Shown here: in pieces, positions 28,113 to 40,780 of the stretch
How the letters are laid out: the number at the start of each line of letters is the position of its first letter
Numbering within the stretch: the first letter of the stretch is position 1
DNA from: Stentor roeselii
Taxonomy: Eukaryota; Ciliophora; Heterotrichea; Heterotrichida; Stentoridae
Assembly: GCA_006503475.1 (NCBI GenBank)
Contig: RSEH01000173.1
Span: 40,115-104,114 of the forward strand
Length of the DNA: 64,000 nucleotides
Reading direction: 5' to 3'
Notes under the pieces: model-generated
Told to the model about the DNA's origin: nothing
The model's input: only the letters and a program-made list of their open reading frames with translations
The model's database searches: none
Position numbers and translations under genes: made by a program

Positions 28113-28853
28113 TTAAATCATCATGATCAATCTTTTACACACATCAGGAGGCAAGAGACTGATAGGCAAAGCATTTTTTTTCTTTTTCTTAATAAGATTA
28201 GGAAGAGCTTCACAAATATTCGCCCAAGAATAATTCAAATTCTCAGGCGGTACCGAGAATTTATAAACATAAAGCAAGACCTTGATTTTATCCCACCTAA
28301 CTTTCGACGAATAATACCCAAGTTCAATAGCCCTAGCAAAGAACTCTTTAACATTCTGTCCATTTTTCGCTGAAACCTCAAAGTAAACAATTTCAAAATC
28401 AGCCGTCGTCCTAATAAGTTCATTTATCTGTTCACTGTCCACTTGTTTATCCAAGTCACTTTTATTACCAACAAGCAAAACATGACTATGATTGTAAAAT
28501 TGTTCTTTTATTAGTTTCAACTTTGACTTCACGTCTTCCCAGGTCTCCAAGTTGCTCAAGTCGAAGATCAATGCGAGGATTTCACTGTTTTGAATCGACT
28601 TCAAACGGCAGGCAAGGCTCAAGTCGCTGTCTGCCAAAGAGTCCATCACGAGCATTGAGTAGCTTGTTGAACCGTACGGCACGTTTAGACTTAAAAGGTT
28701 GCATCCAGTGCTGGGCTCGTAACCTGGATTGAAGATTGAGTCTTTGTATCTCGATATTATTGAAGTCTTTCCTACACCTGGACGACCCATGAACAGCATT
28801 TTTACTTTTGAAGCGAATTCTTGTCTTTGTTGTTTTGATGATGCGGCTCCCAT
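28113..28853 (-). CDS. atypical Ras-like small GTPase
   Basis: 246 aa. MGAASSK fits N-myristoylation. G1 is GRPGVGKTS, G4 is GNKSDL, G5 is VSAKNG, as in Rab/Ras proteins. The G3 box, normally DTAGQE, reads DSLADSD and lacks the catalytic Gln, so hydrolysis is probably slow or absent. A ~60-residue C-terminal extension (from VRWDKIKVLLYV) replaces the usual prenylated tail and has no terminal Cys. It could be a membrane-bound pseudo-GTPase or constitutive switch. Upstream of the start the plus strand is G-rich, as at several other minus-strand genes here. Confidence 0.72.
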   Translation of the reverse strand: MGAASSKQQRQEFASKVKMLFMGRPGVGKTSIISRYKDSIFNPGYEPSTGCNLLSLNVPYGSTSYSMLVMDSLADSDLSLACRLKSIQNSEILALIFDLSNLETWEDVKSKLKLIKEQFYNHSHVLLVGNKSDLDKQVDSEQINELIRTTADFEIVYFEVSAKNGQNVKEFFARAIELGYYSSKVRWDKIKVLLYVYKFSVPPENLNYSWANICEALPNLIKKKKKNALPISLLPPDVCKRLIMMI

Positions 28854-29735
28854 TTATTTGTGATGAACTTGGATGAGTCAAAAAGGGTTTTGGAGGATTG
28901 AGTATTTGGATTAGGGGATTTTATTTTTGGTTGAATTTGATTGGGTTTGAGATTGAGATATTTTTAGGAAATGATTAGGGTTTTAATTTTTTTGTTTTTT
29001 TGAGGAAGATGGCAGGAATTTAGATGGATTATGAGTGGTTTTTATTTGAAGATTTTATGGTTTTGATTTAGAAGTTGTTGAGTTGAGAAGTTAACATGTT
29101 AGTTGATGTGAACATTAAAGATCTTAAAGTTAAGGTGATATCTCTGGGAATAAAATTTGAGTTAAAATTGATTAATTCTGGAAGTACTTCAGTATTTGTA
29201 AATGTGGAGTTTATTACAAGAGAGATAACTTTACTGAAATTACTCCAGTTTATGAAAATTTAGAATTTTGGTTTGTGGTTAAAACAACCAACCGATATTA
29301 GGAATTGAAGTAAATGGGAAAATTTGAAAGTTAAAAACAATAAAAATTATGATAAAATATCTGATATTGAACTTTAATAGATAATAAAATACTTTGCATT
29401 CATGATTTATTATTACAAGTTTTTGATTTGATCAAAGCAAGAATTGATATTTTTATTTGATACATCAAGGTTTAAAATCAGTTAATTGTTAATTTGAAAA
29501 ATATAAAAGCAGGAGACTTTTCATCATTTAAATGATTTGAAAGTTTATTGAAAAATATATCAATTCAATGATAATGAAAAACTCCTTTCTCACACCAATA
29601 AGTATAAAAAATGTAACTTCAATTAATAGTGATCTCTCTACCATAAAACAAGTATTTCAATAATGAGTGATTTTAACAAAACATCCTATATTTATTCCTT
29701 TAAAACTTATCTATTCATAATTAATCTATATCTTT
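28854..29735. other. intergenic, skewed 5' flank then AT-rich
   Basis: 882 bp. The first ~200 bp (upstream of the small GTPase) are G/T-rich on the plus strand, i.e. G-depleted on the sense strand. The rest is AT-rich with no supported feature. Confidence 0.45.
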
Positions 29736-32700
29736 CTAATCAATAACATATGAAATCCTTGTTTCATTATTTTTTCTAGCTTTCCTTACAATATAAACCA
29801 TCTTAACCACAAAGACAACAACTGAAATCAATATCTGAATACCAATAAACCCCAAAAGAGTATAAGTAACAGCCATCTCAATCAATGCTTCAGAAGTAGA
29901 TTCGACTGACAAGACATAAACACATACAAATATAACCAAAATGCAAATCTCACTAGCCAAGTTAACAAAAAACAAATCCAAGCTCTTAAAAGGTCTGGCG
30001 ATTAAAATGTAAACAAAATTTAAAAAGGATAAAAAAATATTCGAAATCCTTTGAACATTTGGAATTGATGTCAAAAAGATCTGGTTCAAAACATACAACA
30101 TTCTTCTCAGAAAGTAAAAATGATAATAAATCAATGAAAATTTTCCCTTTTTTGTATCCAACTCACTGTATAGTGATCCGTACTTGATGAAAAGGTTTTG
30201 GTCATTTCCTTCAATATTTTTATGATGAGTTAAAATCAATATCAAAGATGCTGGAATAGAAAAAGCTGCTAAAAACTAAATAATTTTTACTATTGTCATC
30301 CCTGCTAAAAACAAGTTAAATCTGAAAGCTCCTGGATTTTCTTTATTTTTCTAAAAATATGTTACGCTTAGTAGCTGGATAAATGAGAAGACTATCAGGT
30401 CTAGGTAGGATTGAATCCAAAGTCTAAGAAATGCGGAGTACTTGTTATTAGTGTAGGTGGATTGGCAACGTTTGGATAAAGCTTCGACAGGTATCTTTGA
30501 AAACAGCTTCAAAATAGGAAAAAATACCAATAGTCCAACCAACATCACTATTACCTGTCCAGCATTGATACAATAAACCGACCTTTCTATTTGATTATTC
30601 AAAGAACCTGAAAACGGCTGAGTTGACAAATTTTCACTAAAAACATAAAGCATCACATTAGGAATCATATTAAAACCTCCAGAAGCCAAAACAAGTTTTC
30701 GAATAGTAAGTGTTAAAGGATCATTACTCAAAGGAATAAAGTTAATCAACTGCAATGTATTAATCAAAGACCAAGCAGCAGCAGGGTTAGAAACCATTGC
30801 AATTCCAATCGACGCCGCAACAGTAGCTTGCGAAGTGGTTTTCATTTTTCCCACAAGTGCTTTAAGCTGAGGATTAACTTTCAACTCTTCAAATAACTCA
30901 ACCTTTTGTGAGTATTCTTTAAGTTTTGCACCTTTTTCACTAAAAACCTCTTCTTTAATAATCGAAACTTGACAAAAAGTTCCTGCATTTATCTGCTGAT
31001 CAGAAGTGACCTGGATGTAAAAAGAATTCACTTTCGCCTTATGGACTTTACTTGAAAAATCCTGAGATTTTATTGAAATCTCGAAATCTTTACTTGATAA
31101 GTTTTGTGGAATTTCTGAAAAATTTACATGAATACGATTTTCCTTGTTAATCATGAGGTTCATGTAGAAAAAGTAGTCAACACAATGAGAGTTTTCTTCT
31201 TTAAACCCTTCTGGACATATGCAATGATTTTTTATTTCAATGAAGTTTTCCTTGCATTTACAGTGTCCTGAGACATCAAGATCTTCTTTTGGGTCAGAGC
31301 AACTTAAACAGTAATCTGAAGATTTACAAGTTTTACATCGGTTATTACATGGAAAACATGCGAATTTCAGGTTTTTTTCAGCTTTCCAGTAACCATCTCT
31401 ACAAAGACAGTGAAAATTTTCACTTAAATAAGCATTTCTATCATTACACTCTAAACATATACTTGAATTAACACAGGTTTTACATCCATTAGAACAAGTT
31501 TTACATTCTCCTGGATTTTCAAGGTCAATATAAAAACCTGTTTTGCATGTGCAGAGATCATCTTTAAAGTTAAATCCAGAACAAAATACACAATCAGCTC
31601 TTTTTATTAATGAAGAAGTCGAATCGAAACATTCCGTGCAAACTTCAAGACTTAAACAACTTTTACATCCTTCAAGACACGGCATGCAAGACCCGTTTTT
31701 AAAGAGACTTGTTGAGTTAAAAAAGCCGAATTTGCAGAAACATCCAACATTTAAGTGAATTTCAGCGTTTTCATCTTCACAGGTTAAACATTTCAAAGGC
31801 TCGTTACATGTTTTGCAGTCTGGATGACAATTTGAACATTTTCCTCCTGATTTCAGAGGAATTTCTGAGTAAAATTTTGGACTGCATAGACATTCATTGG
31901 TTGTTGAAAGATATGAGTTTTGGTAGGGGCAATCAATGCAATATTCTGGGCATTTTAAACAGTTTGATTCACAGGAAAGGCAAGAACCGCCTTGAAATAA
32001 AGCTGAAGTGTTGTAAAAACCTGCTTTACATATACAGCCTAGGGAAGGGTGAATTGTTGAATTTGAATCAAGGCAAGAATCACAAAGTAAAGAAGATGAG
32101 CATGTTGAACATTCAGGATAACAAGGTAAGCAGGACCCTCCATTGATCAAGGCTGAGATATTATAAAATCTGTCTTCGCAAACACACCCAATACTATTAT
32201 GAATCATTGAATTTGACTTTTTGCAAGATTTGCAAAGAAAAGCACCTGAACATGTTGAACATTCAGCATAACAAGACAAGCAAGACCCTCCATTAATCAA
32301 AGCTGAAACATTATAAAACCCTTCTTTACAAATACATCCAATACTATTATGAGTCATTGCATTCGAATCACGACAAGAATCACAAAGTAAAGCACCTGAA
32401 CATGTTGAACATTCAGCATAACAAGACAAGCAAGACCCTCCATTGATTAAGGCTGAGACATTATAAAATCCGTTTTCGCAAACACATCCAATACTATTAT
32501 GGATCATTGAATTCGACTTTTTGCAAGACTTGCAAAGAAAAGCACCTGAGCATGCAGAACATTCAGCATAGCAAGACAAGCAAGACCCTCCATTAATCAA
32601 AGCTGAAACATTATAAAACCCTTCTTTACAAATACATCCAATACTATTATGAGTCATTGAATTCGAATCACGACAAGAACCACAAAGAAAAGCACCTGAG

Positions 32701-34112
32701 CATGCAGAACATTCAGCGTAACAAGACAAGCAAGACCCTCCATTAATCAAAGCTGAAACATTATAAAACCCTTCTTTACAAATACATCCAATACTATTAT
32801 GAACCATTGAATTGGAATCACGACAAGTACCACAAATTAAAGAAGACGAGCATGTTGAACATTCAGCATAACAAGACAAGCAAGACCCTCCATTAATAAG
32901 GGCTGTATTATTATAAAACCCGACTTTGCAAGCACATCCAATACTATTATGAGTCATTGAATTCGAATCACGACAAGAATCACAAAGAAAAGCACCTGAA
33001 CATGTAGAACATTCAGCATAACACGTCAAGCAACTTGCTGAATTATTCAAAGCTGTAGTGTTATAGAAGCCAGTTTTACAAATGCAACCAACTGTATTAT
33101 GAGGTGTTGCATTTGTAGCAAAACATTTGGTACACAAAAGTTCAGATTCACATTCAGCGCAATCAGTGTGACACGGCAAGCAAATATTTTTACTACTAGA
33201 GCAAAACTCGCCACTTTTGCAAAATGCTGAAGAAGTGCAGTAACATTTAAGACTGTTCAAATAAACTTTACAATATCCTGAAAGACAAGAGGCAGTATAA
33301 AGGCATTGACCGTCTATGCATCCACATTTATTTATAGCAACAGAAATGCAATATTCAATATTGTTTTCTTTTATAGCTGGAGAGCATGAAACAGAACAGT
33401 TTTTAACAAGGCAATTGCTTCCTGAGTAGCTTGCTGAATAGAAATCGCTGACGGGTCTGTATTCATTGAACAAGTAGAAACTCCAAACAAACCCTTCGAA
33501 TGATTCGGATGTAAACCCAATGAAGTGAAGGTAGCTTCCTACTTCTGAGTAAGGTGAAGGGAGATTTAAAGTGAGAGCAACTATATTATTTGCATGAAAA
33601 GTTGTTATTGTGCCTTGATTGATCATCACGACATATACCCAAGTTCCTACCTTTTTCTTACCATTTTTCAATAATTCACCGGAAGGACTTGTTAGCAGTG
33701 AAGAGTCATAAGATCCTTGAAGTAGTCTTGTCATCAAATAATTTCCGTAATCTTTCTTTTTCAGGTAAAAATAATCCCCTGAGGCCTCACTTTTACGGTA
33801 TGAAAGGAAATAGTCGTTGTTGTCTAAAGAATTCATCCACATCACTAAGGTAAAACTAGAACCGAGAGTCAATGAAGTGGTTTTTACTTCATTTGGAGGC
33901 AACTTTATATGAGCATTTGAACCTTCTGGGAAATATGCTCCTCTGGTTGTTGAAATTGTGTCAGAGGTTGATGTTAAAGTGCTCAACCCGTTTTGACCGT
34001 GGTTCCCTGAACCAGAGAGATCTGTGAAGGTTTGGTCGAAGTTCTGACTGAATTTGTAGGTAACTTGACTGGAGACTAAGACTGTGAAGAAGAAGAAGAG
34101 AAAGTATGGCAT
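29736..34112 (-). CDS. large membrane protein: LamG-like head, furin-type Cys repeats, C-terminal membrane helices (copy 1)
   Basis: 1443 aa after removing three 15-nt introns: 33647-33661 (gtaagaaaaaggtag, no in-frame stop), 30351-30365 (gtaacatatttttag) and 30276-30290 (gtaaaaattatttag). Order: signal peptide (MPYFLFFFFTVLVSS); LamG/ConA-like domain to ~residue 230; about fifteen GFR/furin-type Cys-rich repeats (CxxC-x2-C...CxC pattern) to ~950; a short beta-rich juxtamembrane region; then about seven membrane helices ending in a basic tail. Central Cys repeats are near-identical 50-residue copies. This fits a cell-surface receptor or adhesion protein common in ciliates; function unknown. 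Paralogue of 36069-40025, with introns at the same positions and last exons of identical length (60 and 540 nt). Confidence 0.82.
32130..33040 (-). repeat. 150-bp tandem repeats inside the Cys-rich region
   Basis: Six or so units of exactly 150 bp (50 codons) recur in frame; the block caagaccctcc appears at 32281, 32431, 32581, 32731 and 32881. Each encodes a Cys repeat such as SCYAECSTCSGAFLC followed by HNSIGCICKEGFYN. The high nucleotide identity implies recent expansion or gene conversion, so copy number may vary between strains or be mis-assembled. Confidence 0.85.
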
Positions 34113-34363
34113 TATATCGCTTTTTATTAATGGGTATTCAGATTTCGAAGTTTATAGTTTTCCTTTAAGAAACTAGATTTAAATATAACTTGTAAGTCTA
34201 ATATTTGGTTTTATAGATGATGTGATTATGTAAAATGTTATATAAACTCTATAAGCCTTGCACTTATTTAAATTAAAAGTATTTATTTTCCTTTTAGACC
34301 TTATAATCTATATTTGTTGTAATAAAACCTTTCGAGTTTAAGGTTGTATGATAATTATAGTAA
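34113..34363. other. divergent spacer
   Basis: 251 bp AT-rich spacer between the large membrane protein gene and the broken RING-like gene. The minus-strand ATG is directly preceded by GATATA. Nothing else recognised. Confidence 0.4.
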
Positions 34364-35377
34364 ATGAACATAAGAGAAAAGTGTAACTATTGTTTAAAAA
34401 TAACTTATACAAGAAGTTCAGCCTCTTGGTTTGATTGTCCTTGTAAAATTTGCATCAACTGCATTTATTTCCTTAGAAAGTCAGATATTTTTTCATGTCC
34501 CTTGTGCTGTTCAAGTGTTCTCAAGTCTGAAAAGTAAGAATCGCTTATATTACTTGATAAAGTACCTCCTAAATAAATTATTGAAACTCCAGACGCGAAA
34601 AAAATCCTTTCATTCGAAAAAATCATAAAAAGGTTTTCAAATAGTCTTCAAAAATATTCAAAATCATTAAAAAATAAGCAAAATACCTTAAAAACATTCA
34701 ATTCTTTGAAAAATTGTTCAGTAATAATGCAACAAGGGTTGAAAATCGAAAAACATTCAAAAGAAATAAAGAAACTTCTAGAAATTATAAGAAAAGCAAG
34801 TATTTTTCAATATAATGAACCTTATTTAAATATTTTTGATTCTGATTTGACTTGTTGTGGGGCTTCTGAAATGGGTGATCTTACGAAATTGGCTCTTGAA
34901 AGAGAAAAAAGTAAAATAATCAACTTCGAAAATTGTTACTTCATCGGAGAAGAACTATCTTACGCTATCTATGGACATGGAATAGCCAGTCATTCAATTA
35001 GGTTAATATCTGGAGAACCTTGTGAATTACTTGAAATTGGAATTGGAAGGTCTATGGGGCAAAATTCTAGTCTTTTTATTTTTCAATATTTTATTAAAGA
35101 AGACAATAAGATTATTTACAATGAAGAAATTTTTCTTGAAGTTCCTAATAGAGATTCAAAAATTAGTGAAAAACTGGTACTGAGAAGTCCTATTCAGCTG
35201 AAAAATGGAAGAGTTTATGAATTTTGTTATTTAGAAAATGTGGATTTTCAATATTGTCTTACTTATCCTCGCTGTGTTATTGATTTCGGAATGATTAAGA
35301 TCAAGCATGAAGAGTTTAAAATGGCTGGATCTATTACTTTATACCTAAAAATCAATAAAATAACTAAGGGTAATTAA
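34364..35377 (+). pseudogene. broken paralogue of the RING-like/beta-domain protein
   Basis: One continuous frame from ATG 34364 to TAA 35377 matches the protein at 23164-24153 in both halves: Cys-rich N-terminus (CNYC, CPCKIC, CPLC) and C-terminal domain (IGIGRSMGQNSSLFIFQYF, FQYCLTYPRCVIDFGM). Two in-frame TAA codons (34535-34537 and 34574-34576) interrupt it between the halves. No 15- or 16-nt GT...AG intron removes them; a GT...AG interval of 59 nt (34534-34592) would shift the frame. The downstream 223-codon open stretch could still be made from an internal start. Pseudogene is the simplest call; an unusual long intron or a split gene are alternatives. Confidence 0.65.
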
Positions 35378-36068
35378 AAATTGATGCTTTATCTTGTATT
35401 GTTATAAAATTGTCGTCAGATTTAAGTATTGATTTAATCCTAGTTTCTATAGAGTCATTTTTGGTTAAGTTTTTCAGATAAATTATTTTTAGGTAAAATT
35501 TTAATTACGTAGTTGACTTTATCCGAAATAATGCTTTTAATATTATAAGATTCATTAAAATAAGCATTTACTTTCAAAATAAGATTTTTTTGAAGAAGAT
35601 TTTTATATTTTATGTAGTAATTGAAAATTTTATATGAAGAAGAGAATTTAAAAGAGGATCACGAGAGAGACTTCAGAATTAGCATAAAATTTGAATAAAT
35701 TGAGCAACTCCTAATAAAAGTGAAAATGATCATGAATTTACATAAATTTAAAGACTGAATCTCAAGATTATTTAAAATTCTAACTATTTTATCACTTAAA
35801 AATCCCAAATTCGACCTTTTGAATTTAAGGATGCAGAAGAAATGACTTTTTATTTTAATAATAGGAAAATTCAATCTTCAAATTTAAAAGTCATTTAAAG
35901 AATACCTAGACCACTAATCAATTTTTTTAATTTTGAAATTAAGCCTACCTTATAAATATTTAATCCAGTCTTCAAATAATGAAGGTGCTTATATTCAAAC
36001 TTCAAATATTATTTGATTTAAACACATAGAAATAAAATTAAAACAAAAAACATCAACAATAACTAAAT
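35378..36068. other. convergent intergenic, no gene seen
   Basis: 691 bp AT-rich. Short frames here are not supported by composition or similarity. Confidence 0.45.
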
Positions 36069-39000
36069 CTAATTAATCATATAAGAACTCCTAGTTTTTC
36101 CTGAACTTCTAGCTTTCTGTATCACATTCCTAAGATTAATAATAAACGATAAAAGTGAAACAAGACTTTGAAACCCGATAAATCCTAAAATAATATAAAT
36201 CAAGCTAATTTCAATTTTCCCACTCGAAACTCCAATTTGTGATAAAGCCAAAACACAGCTCATAACCGAAATAATGCAAATTTCACTCACAACATTCAAA
36301 ACAAGAATCTTTTTATCATTAAAGGGTCTCTGAATCACAAAGTAACAAAATATTGCAAATGACGTAAAAATATTAAAAACTCTCTGAAACATTGGAACAG
36401 AAGTAAGAAATATTTGACTCAGAGCATAAAGTATTCTTCTGATAAAATAAAAGAAACAGTTTAAATAAACCATTTTTTTCTCAGATTTCCTTAAATCATC
36501 GTAAAATGCTCCGTATTTAATGATAAAGGCTTGATTCCCTTCTTGAATTTCGCGGATGTTAACTGTTGTGATGAAAAGAGAAAATGGAATTGAAGCTACT
36601 ACTAGAAACTGTTTGGTGATTACAACTGTTATGCCAGCTGAGAATAGGTTAAATCTGTTTTCACCGGAATGGTCTTGATTTCGCTAAATGAAGTTTACAC
36701 TCATTAATTGAATGATTGCTAAAATTAACAGGTCTAAATAAGACTGGATCCATAATCTTAGAAAATAGGAATATTTATTTTTGTTGTAGGCTGAGAGGGT
36801 ACGCTTTGAAAGTGATTCAATTGGTAATTTAGAGCAGGCTTTTAAAATACCAAGAACTATCACCATCACCAGGAATATCAAAACAGATTGTCCTATATTA
36901 ATAAAAAACACAGAGTTTTCAATCCCATTTTTCAAAGCTCCAGGAAAAACACCAGACGACGAATCTTTCCTAAAAACATAACTCATGATATTTGGTAAAA
37001 AATTGAAATCACCAGTTGCCAACAATAACTGCCTGGCATTAGGTGTCAGAGGGTCATTATTAAGCGGTATATAGTTGATTATTTGCAAAGTATTAATCAA
37101 AGGCCAAGAAGCCGCTGGATTTGAAACCAAAGAAATTCCAATAGAAACAGCAACAGTAGACCGAGAAGCAGTTTTTATCTTAGCAACTCTCTCACTGATC
37201 ACATCATCCTGCACAATCACTTCATTCAACTCCACTTCCCACGAGTTCCTATCCAATTTCGCTCCATCTTTACTAAAAACCGTGAAATTTTTAATCTTAA
37301 CCTGACAAATAGTTCCCTTTTTTATATCCTCATCATGGTAAAGTACTATCAAAAATGAATTCACCTTAATTTTCACTACTTTAAAAGTAAATGAAAAATT
37401 ATTTATATAAACTTCGAAGTCTTTCTCAGTTACATTTAAAGGAACTTGTGTAAACTTTAAAAGGATTTTATTTTCCTTGTTAATTGTAACATTCATGGAA
37501 AAGAAAAATTCCTCACATATTGAGGCGATTTTTTTAAAACCGACTGGGCAAAAACAGCTTTTTTCTTTAGAGATGAAGTTTTTGTTGCATTTGCAATTTC
37601 CGGAATCATCAGGTGTCTTTGTAGGGTCTGTGCATGACAAACAAAATTCTGAGGAGTTGCAGGTTTTGCAATTTTCTGAGCATTTTTTGCATGAATTAAT
37701 GGTTGAAGGGTTAAGGAAGTATCCATCCATGCAGAAACAGTTTGAGGTTAAGAAGGAAAATTCATTCTTACAGCTCAGGCAGGAAGTTATGTTTGAGCAT
37801 TCTTTACATTGTTCAGGACATTTATGGCAAGATTTAGTTGCTGTTGAGGAATCGGTGAAATATCCTGAAGGGCAGAAACAATCAGAATTGTTTAAAAAGT
37901 CGTTTTCAGAGCAGAGTGAGCAGATACCTCTTTCAATAATTTTAGAGCTTGGATCCAGACATTCATTACATACTAGCTCACTTGAACAAGTTTTACAATT
38001 AGATTTACATGGCAAGCAAGAAATACTACCGTTAGCGTTTAGAAATTCATAAAATCCTTCATCACATGTACATTCTAATGAAAGACCAGATTCTAAACTA
38101 TTAGTGCAGCTCATGCACTCAAAAGTTTTATCACACGGTGTGCAAGAAGAGTCGCATTGTTTACATGATCCTCCATCTTCAAGAGGAGCTGAGTTAAAAT
38201 AACCTATTTTACAAACACAGGTAAAATTTTCAGTAACTTGAGCATTATCATCGAGACATGTCAAGCAAAGATCCTGCTGATTGCAAGTCTTGCACATTGA
38301 GTGGCATTTTAGACAAGCTCCATCAGTAGTTAAATCTGAAATATTAAAGAACCCTTCATTACAGACACATCCAAGATCTATATGAGCGGAAGAGTTACTA
38401 TCTTTGCATGAAGTGCATTTCATTGATGTGCTACACGAGAGACAATCAGAATAGCAGCTTAAGCAAGAGCCTTGAGTGTTAAGCTGTGAGGTGTTGTAAT
38501 ACCCTTCCTTACAAGTACAGCCTGTATCATTATTAGCAATTGAGTTATTATCTTGACATGTTTTACATTTCAAGTCTTCAATGCAAGTCTTGCAGTCAGA
38601 ATTACAGGCCAAACAAGACCCTCCAGATTCTAGACTTGTTAGGTTATAAAAACCAGATTTGCAAATACACCCATATGCATTAGATGGCTCTGCATTTGTT
38701 GTTAAGCATGTCACGCATTTATCCGCTTCGTTACAAGATTTACAGGTGGAGTAGCATTGAATGCAAGATTGATTAGCTGCCAACTCAGTTACATTATAAA
38801 ATCCTTCATTACAAAAGCATCCAACACTTTCATGAGGACTTGAATTAAGACTTTTACAAGTTTCACACTTCAAAGCCATAGTGCAGTTAGAGCACTGATT
38901 ATTACAAGGCAAGCAAGATCCACCATTAATCAAAGCAGTAGTATTATAAAACCTGTTATTACAAATACATCCAATCACATTATGAGGCCTTGAATTCTCT

Positions 39001-40025
39001 TTCACACATGTTGTACACTTAAGTGCCGTAGAGCAAGTACCACATTCACCGTAACAACTAACACAATTCTCTTGATTATCTTTAAACCCATTAGAACATT
39101 CAGCAACTTTCCTTTGAAGACTGAGGCAAGTGACTACTCCAAAATCAACTGAACAACTCTTAGAAGAACAATGATCACAGTCAAGACAGATGTTTTTTCG
39201 ACAACCATACTGACAACTATTACAATCAATTGAAGAAGAAACAGAAATGCAGTAATCAATTCCCTCTTCTTTCACTGCTGGTGAACAAGATGAATTACAA
39301 GTCCCTGCTAAACAATTGCTTCCTTCGTGATAAGGAGAATAGAAATCTCTGAGATTTATCATTTCGTTGAATAAGTAAAAACTCCAGATGAAGCCTTTGA
39401 AAGAGTTGGACTTGAAGCCGATGTAATGAAAAAAAGTTCCTGATTCGGAATAAGTCGAAGTTTGACTTATTGAAAGGATCTCAAGGTCATTAGCATAGAA
39501 CCTTGTCATTTCATCTTTATTAACCATTGCAAGGTAAACCCAGAGTCCTTTTTAACTTTTACCGTTTTTTAAAACATTTAAATGAAGACTCGTTTTTTCA
39601 TCAGAATCGAAGTTTACCTTATTTATTCTTGTTTTTAATGAATTTCCGTGTTGTTTTCTCATCAGGTAAAAAAATGATTTAGATGATTCGTTAATACGAT
39701 ATGATAGGAAGTAATCAAACTCGTCAAAAGGGTGAAGCCATATGAAGAGGGTGAAAACAGAACTTAATGAAATCGGATTTGAGTTGATTTCATTTGGTGG
39801 AAGCTGAATAAAACTCTCAGAAAATCGGGAAAAGTAAGCGCCTCTGTCTGTTGGGACTGTATCGAACAATGATGATGAAATGCTTTCACCATTTTGGCCA
39901 TGGTTCCGACTTCCTGAGAAGTCCCAAAAGACTTGACCAAAATTTATACCGAATTTGTAGGCTACAAGGTTAGAAGCGAATGCGAGTGAAAAGATTAACT
40001 CAAAGACTAAATGTCTCACAGCCAT
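36069..40025 (-). CDS. large membrane protein: LamG-like head, furin-type Cys repeats, C-terminal membrane helices (copy 2)
   Basis: 1303 aa after removing three 15-nt introns: 39548-39562 (gtaaaagttaaaaag), 36684-36698 (gtaaacttcatttag) and 36609-36623 (gtaatcaccaaacag, no in-frame stop). Domain order as in copy 1: signal peptide (MAVRHLVFELIFSLAF), LamG-like domain, about twelve Cys-rich repeats, beta-rich region, then about seven membrane helices. Splicing at the first intron joins LKNG to LWVYLAMV, equivalent to KNG-TWVYVVM of copy 1. The Cys repeats are diverged, unlike the homogenised copy 1. Likely a surface receptor or adhesion molecule; ligand unknown. Confidence 0.82.
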
Positions 40026-40780
40026 TTATTAACTATTAGAAACAAATCAAATTTGACTAATCACCTACTTTTCAGTAAAATCTTAACTTGTAAAATACTA
40101 GATATTCAAGTCTCAAGGTTTTATATCAAAATTATATGAAATAAGCCTTAAAACCAGAAAAACCTTCCATCAAATTGCCCTAAAAATAGTTCATTTTTAA
40201 ATTAGAATACCTTCAAAATTTTAAGTTAAAGTTGCCTTTCATCTCTATATTGTAAGATTTCAATCTGAACTACTAAAGTAAATTATGTTTATTTTAAAAT
40301 AACCTAGCTTTAAGTGAATTTTGTTAAATCTTTCCTAGTTGATGCATATTAGAATTGGTAAATGAACCTTCTATTCGATAAATATTCCTAGTTTAATAAA
40401 CTTCTCTAATCCTGCCCAATATTTATATTTAAACGATTTAATTTTAGATAATTCCAAGCTCAAGAAGTACAATCAATGAAATAATCAACAATTAATTCAT
40501 CATATAGAAATTTATAAAGCCAAAAAATTTCACTCAGTATAAAATTAACTGAACAACCAAAAATTCAATTTATTCTTCCAGTTCATAAACATTCACCTAA
40601 AAATAATATCAAAATAATCACTTTTCACAATATTTATATAATTATAAACACATCATTGAGAAATCCTTTCTGATGAATGGAAAATAATTAATTGAATATC
40701 TATTCCTAGAGTAAATCTGATGTAATAAACTTAATCAGGTAATAAAAATAATTAGATATTGTTGAAGAGTTAATAATCAA
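40026..40780. other. intergenic, no gene seen
   Basis: 755 bp AT-rich between two minus-strand genes. No frame, RNA or repeat that I can support. Confidence 0.45.

Noticed and set aside
32130-33040. CRISPR-like periodic repeat
   Set aside because: The 150-bp repeats are contiguous, in frame and encode Cys-rich protein units; there are no unique spacers.
34534-34592. 59-nt intron rescuing the broken RING-like gene
   Set aside because: Length is unlike all other introns here and removal shifts the frame (59 is not a multiple of 3).
37477-38052. 191-codon plus-strand frame
   Set aside because: Antisense shadow of the Cys-rich repeats of the large membrane protein; no domain and no promoter element.
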